A stretch of 64,000 nucleotides of DNA, from assembly GCA_900491605.1 (NCBI GenBank), contig UESW01004621.1:582772-646771 (forward strand). The letters run 5' to 3'. Source of the stretch: Calamus simplicifolius. Taxonomy: Eukaryota > Streptophyta > Magnoliopsida > Arecales > Arecaceae. The position numbers and the translations under genes were made by a program. Of this stretch, positions 21,175 through 33,436 are shown in pieces (within the stretch, counting starts at the first letter, position 1; each line of letters opens with the position of its first letter). Below the pieces are notes generated by a model that saw only the letters and a program-made list of their open reading frames with translations, had not been told where the DNA came from and made no database searches.

Positions 21175-23689
21175 TGCACATGGCCTCTTAAATCTCTGAA
21201 TTAAAAATGCCACACCAGCTAATTCTCAATCCGTGTATTCTTGTATAAGCATCCTCAGTAGATGCAAAATACAACCAACCAAGAGGAATCACCACATCAA
21301 TAATATTGAGTCAATTCTACAAACAGTGTCACTGCTACAAATGTCCACTCCTATATACCAATGCATTTTACCACTGTCCAAACTTCTCTGAAGTAACAAA
21401 ATAAAGAACAATTTATTTTACAGTCAAATTACGAAAAGTGGAGCCAGTGAGTGATTACCAGGAGAAAAAAACACTACAGAAGGCCCTTCTCACGCACCAC
21501 GCCACCTACCATCATGAAAGACAAGCAGATGAACCACAAAGTGAGATATTCCTCAAGAAAGAAAAGGAACCGCAAAGTGAGACAGCACGCATGCATCGAT
21601 AAAGAAACGCAAAAGACGATTACCCCAATTCTGTAGCCTCCTGTTCTTCAAGTGCTTCCATCTATATGCCGGTACCTCATAAATCTACGCAAACACCACG
21701 AATAAACCAACATCAAAATATCAAAAAATTAATACCTTGTTGCAAGTCATCCAGGAAGTTTGCCTCATAACTCTCTCCCAGCTTGTTCTTTCCGGATATG
21801 AACTTTGGAAGTACCTGCCGTGTCTAATATCCAAGAAGACCGTGGAGAGCAGACGTGATGCCACCCGCCATGGTTAAAATCTTGTTAAGTGTTGTCCGAA
21901 TGATCACATCCACGCATTACTTGCATGAAAAAAAAAAATGGAGGATAAAATTAATGATGACTCCTTGATGGTTGCCTGCTAAAATTTAAACTCTCTTCCC
22001 ATCTTTTCTCAAGGAAACAATTACTTGGCTACTGCAGTCCAGCCAAAAAGGCTCTAAGATGACAAAACAGGCACTGTTAAAAGTATAATTGTGGAGGATT
22101 TCAACTGTGGATGTTGAGGGAGCAATCATGTCCGTGTGAAATCCTGCCATGGCCAAGATTTTGAATTCTCAGGAGAAGAGAGGCATGCAGATCTCATCTA
22201 GATTTGGGTAGATATCTTACAGGACTCTTAACAGTACGCGTTTCCCAATGAGCATAAACTCCAATCACGCTTGATGCGATATCTTCAACTCAATTTGGAA
22301 CCTTTTGGGTGGATGACGTCCATTGTCTAGATACATAAGGAGAAAAGTATAATTTTAATTTTAATTTGGATAAGTAAAAATATTTTTTTATAAAAAATAT
22401 AAAGACTGACTAAATTTTAAATCTATAAATTATTAAAAAAATTATTTAGTAGTTTATATAAACTTTCATCGACTTTCAATGATGAATATATTTTTACTCT
22501 AATATGGAACATATTATATCTAAAATACCCCTAATTAAAGAAATTCTTCAAAATGTTTAGGTCACACTTCGAGAAAGAAAGTTAAAAAATTTATAAATAA
22601 TAATATTTTAGTCTCTCTTAATTTAAAGATATAAAGACATGTATTAATTGCATTTGGGATACAGCAAACAAGTTTATGAATAACAATGTAACTTATAGCA
22701 TTAATCTTCTTACAATTATCCATGCCAATATTAATGGAGGACCTTTGTCTTTTTAGTGATACCTTTTTTCTTCGTAATTATCTCTATTTGATCAAAGCGA
22801 AATAGAAAGATCTTTAAAATTAAGACTTAAAAATAATTAGAGAAGGATATCAAAAGGTCTAATTAGAGTTATAAGTATTATGGCAAACATGATATAATAA
22901 GGCAGCAAATGAAATAATTTGACAAATACTTATAGAAAAATAGGATTGTAGCCATTTTTGATAGTCTTGATTAGAACGATGTAAGTATAATTACACCTTT
23001 AAGGATGTGATGAAGTGTATGATATTAATTTTAATTTTTCTATGTTTGTTTTGGGGTGAGACTATTAAGACCGCTTTAACTATGCTCAATAGAGTATTTA
23101 ATAACTATGTTCCCAAAATATCTTTTAACTTCTAGACTAAAAATAATAATAATAATTTGAACCACTTAATTTTATAATTGAAGTTATCTTAGTAAGTTTA
23201 GAATTTGTGATCGTTTTAAGAAAAGACTGACCTTAGGATATCCATTGCTATTTTATTAGATGCTCAAAATATTTATAAGAATGTTGACTTTATTAATCTA
23301 CATATGATAATAAAATTTTGACAACTAAATGTTTCATGTTGCAAGTTTGATAAGAGAACTTAAGAGATAAATTATGATTCATTTGTCTTATGGTGGTATA
23401 TCTGCACCTATAAAGATAATAGATCATAGACATTAAAATATGAAATCTTGTATTCTTAAATCTGCTTCTATTGAAATGCCTGGTTAGAAAAAGACCATTG
23501 CAGAGGGACCCGTAAATATTTATACCAGGAAAAGAAAAGCTATCACTTCAAATGATTATAATAAGGCTCTTTTATCTATTTCTTCCAAAAAAAAATCTTA
23601 CAGAACCATTATGACAATGATGGCTTATTTTAATTTTTCGTTGGATAAATATAAAAATCATCTTTTTAAATAGACATCTTGAAAAAGAA
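21175..23689. other. Unassigned DNA right of the LINE
   Basis: No recognised gene. At 21871-21736 (minus) an ATG starts MAGGITSALHGLLGY, then a TAG, then 26 readable codons ending at a good splice donor (CAACAAG|GTATT). It may be a broken small exon of an unidentified gene, at low confidence. From about 22330 to 23689 the DNA is strongly AT-rich with no open frame of note; it may be decayed transposon sequence, possibly part of the old Copia whose reverse transcriptase survives at 24047-24182. Confidence 0.35.
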
Positions 23690-23696
23690 GATTGAT

Positions 23697-24036
23697 ACCG
23701 CTCAGGCGGTAGCTTAGCGGTTGGGGTTCCTCCACACATCCATGACGTCTCAGGTTTGAGGAATGAGGTTGCGACTGACTCGAATAATTACAAGGTTAAT
23801 CCTTGGGGCCTGAAACGCTGGTGCTGGAGGGGCTAAGGTTTCTTCTAGTCTCCCTGTTCTGACTGTTGGCACCTGGATGGGGTCAGGTTGACTACTCGTC
23901 TTCGGGTGGGGAACGGCTGCGCAAATCTAGCGCCGTGCATGGAACATATCCTGACGGGGAACGGAGCGCATGGGACCTAGCTACGGGTCAGCAAAGCCCT
24001 CCTTCCCCTTTCCTGTACCCAAAAAAAAAAAAAAAC
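23697..24036 (+). mobile_element. tRNA-derived SINE (340 bp) with target-site duplication
   Basis: Starts ACCGCTCAGGCGGTAGCTTA. TAGCTTAGCGGTTGG fits a polymerase III A box, and GGTTTGAGGAATGAGG further on is a weak B-box candidate. The body is GC-rich in AT-rich surroundings, and it ends CCTGTACCC followed by about 15 A. The flanks repeat GATTGAT at 23690-23696 and 24037-24043. There is no coding capacity. The last bases match the tail of the LINE at 21145-21164 (TGTACCC plus poly(A)), suggesting mobilisation by that LINE family. Confidence 0.82.
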
Positions 24037-24046
24037 GATTGATGAG

Positions 24047-24182
24047 TACCTATACCACTAGATCAATAAGACTGATTCATCTTCCTTGCAGCATATGATA
24101 TTCTACCTTCCAGTAATGATTTTAGTTTACTACATAAGACTTAGCAGTTATTGAAAACTTCTGATATGAAAGATCTTGATGT
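24047..24182 (+). pseudogene. Old Copia reverse transcriptase fragment (Copia C), left half
   Basis: Reads FLAAYDILPSSNDFSLLH then KTSDMKDLDV, which follows the Copia reverse transcriptase order (FLVLYVDDILLASND..LLH..NFDMKDLG). The catalytic YVDD is decayed to AYD. The frame is stopped at least once (TAG near 24150). It is split after 24182 by Copia B; the next residues appear at 33285. It predates both Copia B and the SINE beside it. Confidence 0.65.
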
Positions 24183-27100
24183 TGTTGGGTAAATAGGCCA
24201 ATAGGCTTGAAATACCCTAATGGGCCTTGAAAGCCCATTACCTCCCTTTGTGGGTGAATGAGAAATTGATAGGACATTTAGTCCCACATCGTAAAAATTA
24301 AGAAAGGAAGGTTCACTTATATGAAAACCTCTTCCTTCATGCTTATGTTTCTTAGGCTCACCATAAGTGAAGAGCTACGCATCACCCCTACACACGCGCG
24401 TGTGCGAAGGACGCAATGGATGCTTTGTAGGCGCACTTTACACTTCGCATGTGCACATCGTCTTGAGGGGTTTTAAATTTTTCCTTGATCATGAGGATTC
24501 AATGGTAAAAACTGATCGGATTAAGATGAGGGGCTAAGATCAAACGATGGACCGATGTGATTGATCAAAGCGGTGTTGATCGACTGATCATGGATTGATC
24601 GCAGTCATTAATGAAATAACTGTTGATCATCGGTTGATTGGTCAATAGTTGACCACCTGTGGACCATTGGTGATAAGGTGCCCGTTCGATCAAGCCGTTG
24701 ATGATCGTTGGTGATAAGATAACGGTTCGATCTTGAAATGATGTATCAAAGCCGTGCTATGACTTATCCAATCATGAAAATGGCTTATCTGATCGTGGAT
24801 ACTGTTGGGAATGATGTATGCAAGACGCAGCGAAAGATAAAATACAAAATTTTCAAATGCTCCTTAGGAACAGATTCATTAAATTAAAAATAAAATCTAA
24901 AGATTTATTAATACTTGAGTCCTAGAAAAGGATGAAACCGGTGAATCCTCTGTCACTAGCCATCTATGTGTCTAGCCTCTAATGGTGATCCACAGGAGAA
25001 GAGTGGATGAAGACCTTCAAGGTATAAAGATGACGGAGAGGGGTGCTAGCGCCTCTTGAATCCCCTTCTTGAATTTTAAACAAGAAGATGTCTAAAGATC
25101 TAATCTTTTTCTACCATACAAAAGGAGAAAGAGAAGGAAACATATTTATAGAGAGAGGAAGAGAAAGAGACGTTCAAAGGAAGATGTCTCTTTCCTTATG
25201 GCAACATTAATCCAAGGGAGAAACTTTCTAAGGCAACGTTAATCCAAGAAAAAGAAAGAGACCCCCCTTTCTCATGGTAACGTTAATCTAAGAAAGAGGA
25301 AGAGACTCCATCTATCATCCATGTATTAAAATCTCAGCCCTTGAAATTAGGAATTAGTTATCTCATAACTATATGCCCCAATCTGTACGTGTTCACTATC
25401 GAACAGTAGAGATTCATCATGCCCCATCCCATGGGCATGAATCTATCTCTACATGGCTAAGATTTTCCATCTATACCCGAATAATCAGAGCCGTCCATCA
25501 CATGGAACAAGCCAAATTTGGGTATCCAATTATTTGTTTATCATATGCAAATTATCTCTCCCTAAAATTTCTTTCTCTATGATGGATCATATCCATTATT
25601 ATTTTATCTCCTTTAAATTGGGTCTTACCCAATTATCTAATTGATCATGTTATATGAATTAAATCTAATTTAATTTTCATTTTAATTCATCCAAAATTCT
25701 CCTTATTGCGTGTGACCCATTCGGCCCTTTAACATGTTGGCAATAATCATGTCCTAATCACTGACCCTAGAAATAATTGGATAACTCTTTGTCCAAATCA
25801 ACAATATGATTATAGATTATGAGAGGCCTCTAGCAAAACATCATGACCACCATCAACAACATTTGTCCATAAACGGTTACCGCATAATTCAATCCCTTTA
25901 TCACATATCCCAGATCAATCAGTGGTATGGATTGTGTCAACCCTGTAATTGATCTTTGTTTACTTGATCTCAGGAAAATTGACTCATATGAATTAGAACT
26001 TCAAAACTATTTTGAATTCCAACTCAACCTTGCAAGGATTTAAAAGTCAATTTAATCCATCAAGTTTAATCCATCAAGTGGCCATGGATATAACCCTTTC
26101 TATCAAGGAAGACGAATCATGTCTTGATCAAACACCACCTTCATGTGCTTCATGTCATACCCAACGACACCATATTTGCCACCCATGGCTAGAGCAATGT
26201 TTGGATATCATAAAATCATGACATTCCATACATGAGATGCAATGGAGATATCAAGTCAAAGGATCACTCACACCACCATCATTAGAGATCAATCATCAAC
26301 ACTATATAGAATATCCATATGGGATCTCTGTACGTGTCATCCAATGCATTGTTACAATAACGACTATCCACACACCTATCCAAGTATCTTCATACTTTAG
26401 CTTGTAAAATCAGTTGCTCATCCCAAGGGTGAGGATATGCAATGTATGCTAGTCTCATGATGTTCGATGGTGTCCAGTCCCATCTACACATCGACTAGAG
26501 AAATTTAAAGAATCAAACCATAATGTGCAATTTGGATCTTACAATTTGTAATCTTTATTACAAATTCCATATGCATGATTCGCATTTTTTTGGACTTTAT
26601 CTCACAGACAAATATATCAAATATATAATAAAAGACATCTAGATAGATAAAGAAATCATTTTTATTTGATTTGTATTCATAGAATGTATATAGCATCCAA
26701 TCCGATTGGATCTAGGGCATACACTAACAGATACAACCTTTCGGATCATGGAAAGACTTATCGGATCATGTGATCTGAAGATCACGTTGATGAATGGGCA
26801 TATCAAGGGTGATAAACCCTTAACCCTCACATCCTTTGATCAAATCCGATCAATAATTCAAATTAAATTAAATTCGTAGGGTTGCTTCCAAAGGGCACCT
26901 AAAAGGCTATAAATAGGACCCTAGACCTTCATTTTCATCAATCCAAATCCAATCAATTCCTTTTCTCTCTTAGGCATTTGCATACTTTCCTAAGGATAGT
27001 ATAGCAATAGTGCATTGAAAAGAGAGTAGCATTCTTGGTTCGATATTTTTGGTGAATTGTAGTGCTGCTTTCATCAAAAGGAGACTGTTGTATCCTGGGA

Positions 27101-27212
27101 GACAATCGTCATACTGACCGTAAGCACCATTGCGGGACGAAATTGTCTTAAGGACATAGAGTGAAACTCTAGCCTCAGTCTTATTCAGTAGGTAGCCACC
27201 ATCTCCCCAACA
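24183..27212 (+). repeat. 5' LTR of Copia B, interrupted by a solo LTR
   Basis: TGTTGGGTAAATAGGCC to CCCCAACA. Without the nested solo LTR and one duplication copy it would be about 1.1 kb. It contains the shared segment AATACCCTAATGGGCCTTGA, CGATCA-rich imperfect repeats (24500-24790), and a TATA-like CTATAAATAGG near 26909. The usual TGGTATCAGAGC primer site does not follow; the text after the LTR is ATCTTAAGACAATTTGACC. Confidence 0.88.
24803..26729 (-). mobile_element. Solo LTR nested in the 5' LTR of Copia B (1927 bp)
   Basis: Bounded by TGTTGGGAATG and CACTAACA, with an exact 5-bp duplication GATAC at 24798-24802 and 26730-26734. The 3' LTR of Copia B has the uninterrupted site near 32777. 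No pol or gag reading lies inside, so it is a solo LTR left by recombination. Orientation is uncertain; I assign minus because the reverse complement begins TGTTAGTGTATGCCCTAGAT, the usual style of related LTRs. Confidence 0.85.
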
Positions 27213-27249
27213 ATCTTAAGACAATTTGACCACGGAAGTGCTGCTGCAG

Positions 27250-28086
27250 ATGGCTACTATGATGACATCCGTTCAAGCCGAGAACCGAGAATTCTCTGGC
27301 ACTGACTTCAAGAGGTGGCAACAGAAGATGCTTCTACCTCACAACTCTGAACCTGGTCAGAGTGCTGAATGAAGATCCGCCTGTCCTGAAGGAAGGGGAG
27401 ACCGACAAGCAAGTCATTGCTGCGGTGGAGGCATGGAAGCACTCAGACTTCCTTTGCAAGAACTACATCCTCAATGGTCTGGACAATACCCTGTACAATG
27501 TGTACAGCAGTATTGCTACTGCCAAGGAGTTATGGGCATCCCTGGATAAAAAGTACAAGACAGAGGATGCTGGACACAAGAAGTTTGTGGTTGGAAGGTT
27601 CTTAGACTACAAAATGGTCGACCACAAAACAGTTATGGAGCAAGTCCAAGAGCTCCAGATCATCCTGCATGAGATACATGCAGAGAGAATGTCTCTCAGC
27701 GAGTCATTCCAGGTAGCTGCCATCATAGAGAAGCTACCACCATTATGGAAGGACTTCAAGAACTACCTGAAGCATAAGCGGAAGGAGATGGGACTTGAAG
27801 ACCTAATTGTCCGCCTAAGGATCGAGGAGGACAATAAGAGCCAAGACAAGAAGACAGGAGGACAACCTGCTGAGCCAAAGGCCAACCTCATAGAAGGGAA
27901 GAAGAAACGCAAGTTTCCAGGCGAAGGCTTTAAACAGAAGAAGGCAATCCAAAGAAATATAAGTTCAAGGGAAAGTGCTTTGTTTGTGGAAAGCAAGGAC
28001 ACAAATCCAAGGACTGCCGTTTCAAGGATAAAGAAAAGAAAGAGGTCAACATTACTGAAACCCTATCCAAAGAGGTATCCGAGATG
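27250..28086 (+). pseudogene. Copia B gag (UBN2-type) with zinc knuckle
   Basis: ATG at 27250 begins MATMMTSVQAENREFSGTDF, close after the LTR. A frameshift near 27345 leads to the frame from 27362, which holds the UBN2-type capsid region: YILNGLDNTLYNVY, KELWASLDKKYKTEDA, IIEKLPPLWKDFKNYL. A second frame change near 27945 is needed to read the zinc knuckle CFVCGKQGHKSKDC at about 27979-28020 (CX2CX4HX4C). The protein packages element RNA into particles. It ends without a clean boundary into the protease. Confidence 0.85.
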
Positions 28087-31000
28087 ATGCTGTCAGCTGT
28101 TGTATTTGAAGCAAACATGGTTGACAAAGCAAATGAGTGGTACATCGACACTGGAGCTACCAGACATGTCTGCTCTGATAAGAGTATGTTCTCATCATAT
28201 ACTCCTATCAATGGTAGAAATTTGGTCATGGGTAACTCCGCTACATCCAAGATAGAAGGACTTGGCCGCATTTATGAAGATGACATCTGGCAAGGAGCTT
28301 CTACTGAATGATGTGCTACATGTCCCTGACATCCGGAAGAATCTTATATCAGGCTCCCTCCTAAGCAAACATGGCTTTAGGATGGTCTTTGAGTCTGATA
28401 AATTTGTACTCACTAAGGGGGGATATTTATTGGAAGGGGTTACTTGAATAATGGATTATTCAAGGTGAATGTAATGACTGTACACAGAAACCTTGAAATG
28501 AATAAAGCTTCTTCTTCTGCTTATATGATTGACTCTTCTTGTTTATGGCATGATAGATTAGGACATGTGAATTTTAATTCATTACGAAAATTAATGAAAT
28601 TAGAATTATTACCTAATCATGAAATCGATCCACATTACAAGTGTGAAGTGTGTGTTGAAGCTAAGTTAGCAAAAACACCATTTCCATCAGTTGAAAGAAA
28701 TACTGAACCTCTTGACTTAATTCACAGTGATCTATGTGACTTAAAGTCAATTCAAACTAGAGGAGGTAAAAAGTATTTTATAACATTTATTGATGATTCA
28801 ACAAGATACTGCTATGTGTATCTACTAAAGTCTAAAGATGAGGCTTTAGAAATGTTTAAATGTTATAAGAATGAAGTTGAAAATCAACTTGGAAAAAGAT
28901 TAAGGCCATAAGGAGTGATAGAGGTGGTGAATATGATGCACCTTTTGACGAATTCTGTCAAGAGCATGGCATTATTCATCAAACTACTGCTCCTTATTCG
29001 CCTCAATCTAATGGAATTGCGGAACGTAAAAACCGCACATTAAAAGAAATGATGAATGCTATGTTAATAAATTCTGGTACACCACAGAATTTATGGGGAG
29101 AAGCAATTCTCTCAGCAAATCATATTCTTAATAAGATACCTCTTAAGAAGAAGGATGTTACTCCATATGAGTTATGGAAAGGAAAGAAGCCTTCTTACAA
29201 TTACTTAAGAGTGTGGGGGTGTCTAGCTAAAGTAGCTATTCCGGACCCCAAAAAGGTCAAAATAGGACCTAAAACTGTTGATTGTATATTTATCGGATAT
29301 GCACATAATAGTAGTGCATATCGCTTTCTTGTGTATAAATCAGATATATCTGATATACAGAAAAATACAATCATGGAATCAAGGAATGCAACATTCTTTG
29401 AAGATATATTTCCAAGCAAAGGAAATTAGAAATAAGTTCAAATAAAAAGAACTTATGATAATACTGCTAGTAGTAGTCATCAGGAAGAATATCCTGAAGA
29501 TGAACCCAGACGCAGTAAGAGACCAAAAGTTGCAAAGTCCTTTGGTCCTGATTATGTAACTTATATGTTACAAGATGAACCTCAGACATTCAAAGAGGCA
29601 ATGTCTAATCCAGAAGCACCCTTTTGGAAAAAAGCTAATGAAATTGAGTCCATCATGAAATTGGAGTACCATCTGGTATGAAACCTTTAGGGTGCAAGTG
29701 GATTTTTAAGAAAAAGCTAAAGGCTGATGGATCAATTGACAAGTATAAAGCCAGATTAGTGGCTAAGGGCTTCAAACAAAAAGAAGGTATAGACTTCTTT
29801 GATACCTATTCACCAGTAAGTAGAATAACATCTATAAGAATGTTAATCGCTTTTGCAGCCATTAACAATCTTGAAATTCATCAAATGGATGTTAAAACTG
29901 CTTTTCTGAATGGTGAATTAGATGAAGAAATATACATGGAACAACCTGAGGGATTTATTGTTCCAGGACAAGAAAAGAAGGTGTGTAGACTTGTTAAATC
30001 CTTATATGGATTAAAGCAAGCACCTAAGCAATGGCATATAAAATGTTATCAAATGGATTCAAAATAAATGAATGTGACAAATGTATATATGCCAAAATCC
30101 CTGCCTGAAGGGTATGTGATAATCTGCTTATATGTAGATGACCTGTTAATCATTGGTAGTAATACTGAAATGATTAAACAGACAAAGAAAATGTTGATCA
30201 AACATTTTGATATGAAAAATATGGGTGTTGCAGATGTTATACTAGGGATTCGAATCACTAGAACATCTGAAGAAATAATATTATCTCAATCTCATTATAT
30301 TGAGAAAATATTAAATAAGTATAAAAAGTATGATACTAGCCCGGTGAAAACACCTGTAGATGTTAATCTACATTTGGCTAAGTATACTGGAGAACCCATA
30401 TCTCAATTGGAATACTCACGTATAATTGGCAGTTTAATGTATGTCATGAATTGCACTCGTCCTGACATAGCATATGCTGTCAATAAGTTGAGTAGATTTA
30501 CAAGTAATCCAGGTCCAAATCATTGGACAGCTCTAATAAGGGTATTAAAGATATCTGCGATATACCCTAAGTTATGGATTACATTATTCAAGATATCCAG
30601 CTGTACTAGAAGGATACAGTGATGCAAATTGGATATCTAACACAGAAGATACAAAATCCACAAGTGGATATGTATTCACCTTAGGAGGAGGTGCTGTGTC
30701 ATGGAAATCTTCTAAGCAAACATGTATAGCTCGATCCACTATGGAATCTGAGTTTATTGCCTTAGAAAAGGCAGCTGAAGAAGCAGAATGGCTTCGAAAC
30801 CTTTTAGAAGATATTCCATGTTGGCCAAAGCCTGTGTCTGCAATATGCATACATTGTGATAGTCAATCGGCAATTTGCAGAGCACAGAATAAGATGTATA
30901 ATGGTAAGTCTAGACATATACGTCGCAGACATAATACCATTAAGCAGTTACTTGAAATTGGTGTAATTTCTATTGACTATGTTCAGTCAAAGAAAAACCT

Positions 31001-31094
31001 AGCGGATCCATTAACAAAGGGGTTACCAAGAGATCAAGTAAACTGTTTATCGAGGGGAATGGGTTTAAAACCTATAACTGAAAAATCTTCATAG
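28087..31094 (+). pseudogene. Copia B pol: protease, integrase, reverse transcriptase, RNase H
   Basis: Protease: WYIDTGATRHVC near 28139 (catalytic DTG). Integrase: HDRLGHVNFNSLRKL near 28550, CEVCVEAKLAKTPF, LDLIHSDLCD, FIDDSTRYCYVYLL, then in a new frame PYSPQSNGIAERKNRTLKEM near 29000 and PYELWKGKKPSY. Reverse transcriptase: MKPLGCKWIFKKK at 29678, KARLVAKGF, QMDVKTAFLNGELDEEIYM, SLYGLKQAPKQW, then CLYVDDLLIIGS near 30125 and LGIRITRT. RNase H: YSDANWISNTEDTKSTSGY near 30614 and SKKNLADPLTKGLPRDQV near 30990, ending TAG at 31092. Frame breaks occur near 28300, 28440, 28905, 29430-29660, 30055 and 30590. There is about 20 bp of missing reverse-transcriptase text near 30060, so no functional enzyme results. 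Confidence 0.9.
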
Positions 31095-31708
31095 TGGATA
31101 CCCAACCTAGCTGACTGGAGATCCCAAGATCTAGGTTCAAAAGGGACAACTAAATTATGAAGAGACTTGATAGCACTAAGGATGTCCAATCCTACTCATT
31201 CCTATGATAATTGGTGCTACCTGCTAAAGGTACTAGGATAAGCATTGCTTTTAATGATTCTTATGACATGAACATCATGTGGGGTATAGCAGGATACTCT
31301 TAATAAGAATCACCTATGTGAGTGTGAACTGGGCCAATTCTATGAGAATTTTAAGGTTTAATTCTCTGAAGCACTCATGAGACCAGGAGTTGTTCGGGGC
31401 CAAAATGAACACAACCATGAGAACCAAAAGAATGCTCGGGAAGAAGTTGTGTGATTGTTATTGTCTTAGTTTACACAAAACGCTGAAAGGTTCAAGACAT
31501 CATGTTCACTTTTAGCAAGTAAACTCGATAACAACTCACTAAGGAAGGTTCAAAGCCACAAGCTACCTATCCGATACAACTTCATCCCATTATACTCTCT
31601 TTAGTGTGTCTGCATATTCATTTGCATTAAAATCCTTTTGTGAGGGGGATGCCTTTGCTGATCTTTGATGATCTTTGATCTAAGTCCAATTTCCATTCAT
31701 GTGGGGAT
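31095..31708 (+). other. 3' untranslated stretch and polypurine tract of Copia B
   Basis: Non-coding leader into the 3' LTR. A weak polypurine tract GTGGGGATTG sits at 31701-31710 directly before TGTTGGG. No other gene is seen in this stretch. Confidence 0.6.
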
Positions 31709-33267
31709 TGTTGGGCAAATGGGCCAATAGGCCTGAAATACCCTAATGGGCCTTGAAAGCCCATTACCTTCCTTTATGGGTGAATAAGAAATTGAAAGGA
31801 CATTTAGTCCCATATCGAAAAAATTAAGAAAGGAAGGTTCACTAATATGGAAACCTCTTCCTTCATGTTTAAGTTCCTTAGGCTCACCATGTTAGAAAAT
31901 AGTTTTAATTTATGCAAAAATCCCTTCATATAAATTGCTAGAAATTTATTCTAAAAATTTAAATGCCTAAGAAATTAAAATAATAATAAGTTGATAATCA
32001 AGCCTAGATCGAGGCATGTTAGACACTGCCCTAAGAATCAGTTTTCATTTTTTATGCAGGTTGTTGGCGATCTATCCCCAAGGTACAACGATCCAGCTCG
32101 ATCCAAACCTTCCACCATTAGCAGGATCGTGTGAAGGTACAACCCAATGACTCCTTCATATGCCTAAGAAAAGATCAACGGTAACAACAAAATAATACAA
32201 TAATAAAAAAATTCTTTGATTGATTCATTCCTCAATCTGAATTCTTGAGCTTATTTATAGGCTTAGCCCATAAAAGCTCCAACGACTCAGCCCATAATGA
32301 CCTTAAAGGCCTGACAGCCGTTAGCCCCAAATAACGTCGGCTTACAAAATGAATTGTTTGGACTATTTCTGGACGTTGATGAACATTGGCACTTTGTAGG
32401 TTCACTTTGCACTTCGCACGTGCATCATCGCGAGGAGCTTGTGGGGCTTTAAATTTTTTCTTGATCATGAGGATCCGACGATGAAAACTGATCAAATTAA
32501 GATGAGGGGCTGAGATCAAACGATGGACCGATGTGATTGATCAAAGCGGTGTTGATCGACTGATCATGGCTTGGATTGATCGCAGCCGTTGATGAAATAA
32601 CCGTTGAACTATTGATCATCGGTTGATCGGTCAACAGTTAACCACCCGTGAACTGTTGGTGATAAGGCGCTCGTCCGATCAAGCCGTTGATGATCATTGG
32701 TGATAAGGCAACCGTCCAATCTTGAAACGCGTATCAAAGCCATGCTGACTTATCCGATCGTGAAAATGGCTTATCTGCTCATGAATACAACCTTTCGAAT
32801 CAGGAAAAGGCTTATCGGATCACGTGATCTAAAGATCACGTTGATGAATGAGCATATCAAGGGTGATAAACCCTTACCGTAACATTCTTTGATCAAATCC
32901 GATTAATTAATTTAAATTAAAATTAAAACCATAGGGTTGCTTCAAAAGGCACCTAAAGGCTATAAATAGGACCGTAGACATTAGCATTTTCACTCAATCC
33001 AAATCCAATCCTATTCCTTTTCTCTCTTAAGCATTTGCATACTCTCTTAAAGGAAGTATAGCTATAGTGCATAGAAAAGAGAGAAGCATTCTTGGTTCGA
33101 TACTTTTGGTAAATTATAGTGATGCATTCATTAAAAGGATACTGTTGTATCCTGAGAGACAATCATCATACAGATCGTAAGTACCATTGCGGAATAAAAT
33201 TGTCTTAACATAGAGTGAAACTCTAGACTCAGTTTTATCAGTTAAGTAGCCACAATCTGTTCCTACA
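31709..33267 (+). repeat. 3' LTR of Copia B (1559 bp including an insertion)
   Basis: TGTTGGGCAAATGGGCC to TTCCTACA. It aligns in order with the 5' LTR: TTAGTCCCA near 31805, the CGATCA-rich part at 32460-32760, ATACAACCTTTCG near 32786 and CTATAAATAGG near 32960. It lacks the solo LTR of the 5' copy and carries a different insertion at 31890-32386. Confidence 0.88.
31890..32386 (-). mobile_element. LTR-like fragment nested in the 3' LTR of Copia B (497 bp)
   Basis: Sequence absent from the 5' LTR. In minus orientation it runs TGTTCATCAACGTCC to TTTCTAACA, with a TATA box CTATAAATAAG at about 32251-32261. The 5' LTR has about 65 bp at this place that are missing here, and no 5-bp duplication was found, so insertion was accompanied or followed by deletion. 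A solo LTR is the simplest reading. Confidence 0.55.
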
Positions 33268-33335
33268 GATATTTTATCTTTAGTTTTTGGAATTAAATTC
33301 AATAGGGATAGAACTCATAGTGCAAATAGATACGA
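33268..33335 (+). pseudogene. Old Copia reverse transcriptase fragment (Copia C), right half
   Basis: Directly after the Copia B duplication the frame VFGIKFNRDRTHSANR appears from about 33288. This fits the Copia motif (VLGI.I.RDRS) that follows MKDLG in the reverse transcriptase, and the left flank of Copia B at 24182 ends in MKDLDV. The two halves are therefore one old gene split by Copia B. Confidence 0.65.
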
Positions 33336-33436
33336 TAATAAATATTATTTTATTACTATTATGTTGGTGTTCTAAAATCTGTTTGCGATCCTAAAATTTT
33401 TTATATGGAACCACTTAAAAAAGAAGTCAACTTACG

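Larger units (their letters stand above)
24183..33267 (+). mobile_element. Complete but defective Copia element (Copia B)
   Basis: Both LTRs start TGTTGGG and end in CA (24183-27212 and 31709-33267). Outside them stand GATGT (24178-24182) and GATAT (33268-33272), a 5-bp duplication with one mismatch. The domain order is gag, protease, integrase, reverse transcriptase, RNase H, so it is Copia. It has many frameshifts. Each LTR holds a later insertion: a solo LTR at 24803-26729 and an LTR fragment at 31890-32386. By eye the two LTRs differ noticeably, so it is not recent. Confidence 0.92.

Noticed and set aside
23697..23775. A functional tRNA gene at the SINE head
   Set aside because: Only A-box-like text and a weak B box are present; no cloverleaf with anticodon arm can be folded, and the unit ends in poly(A) with a target duplication.
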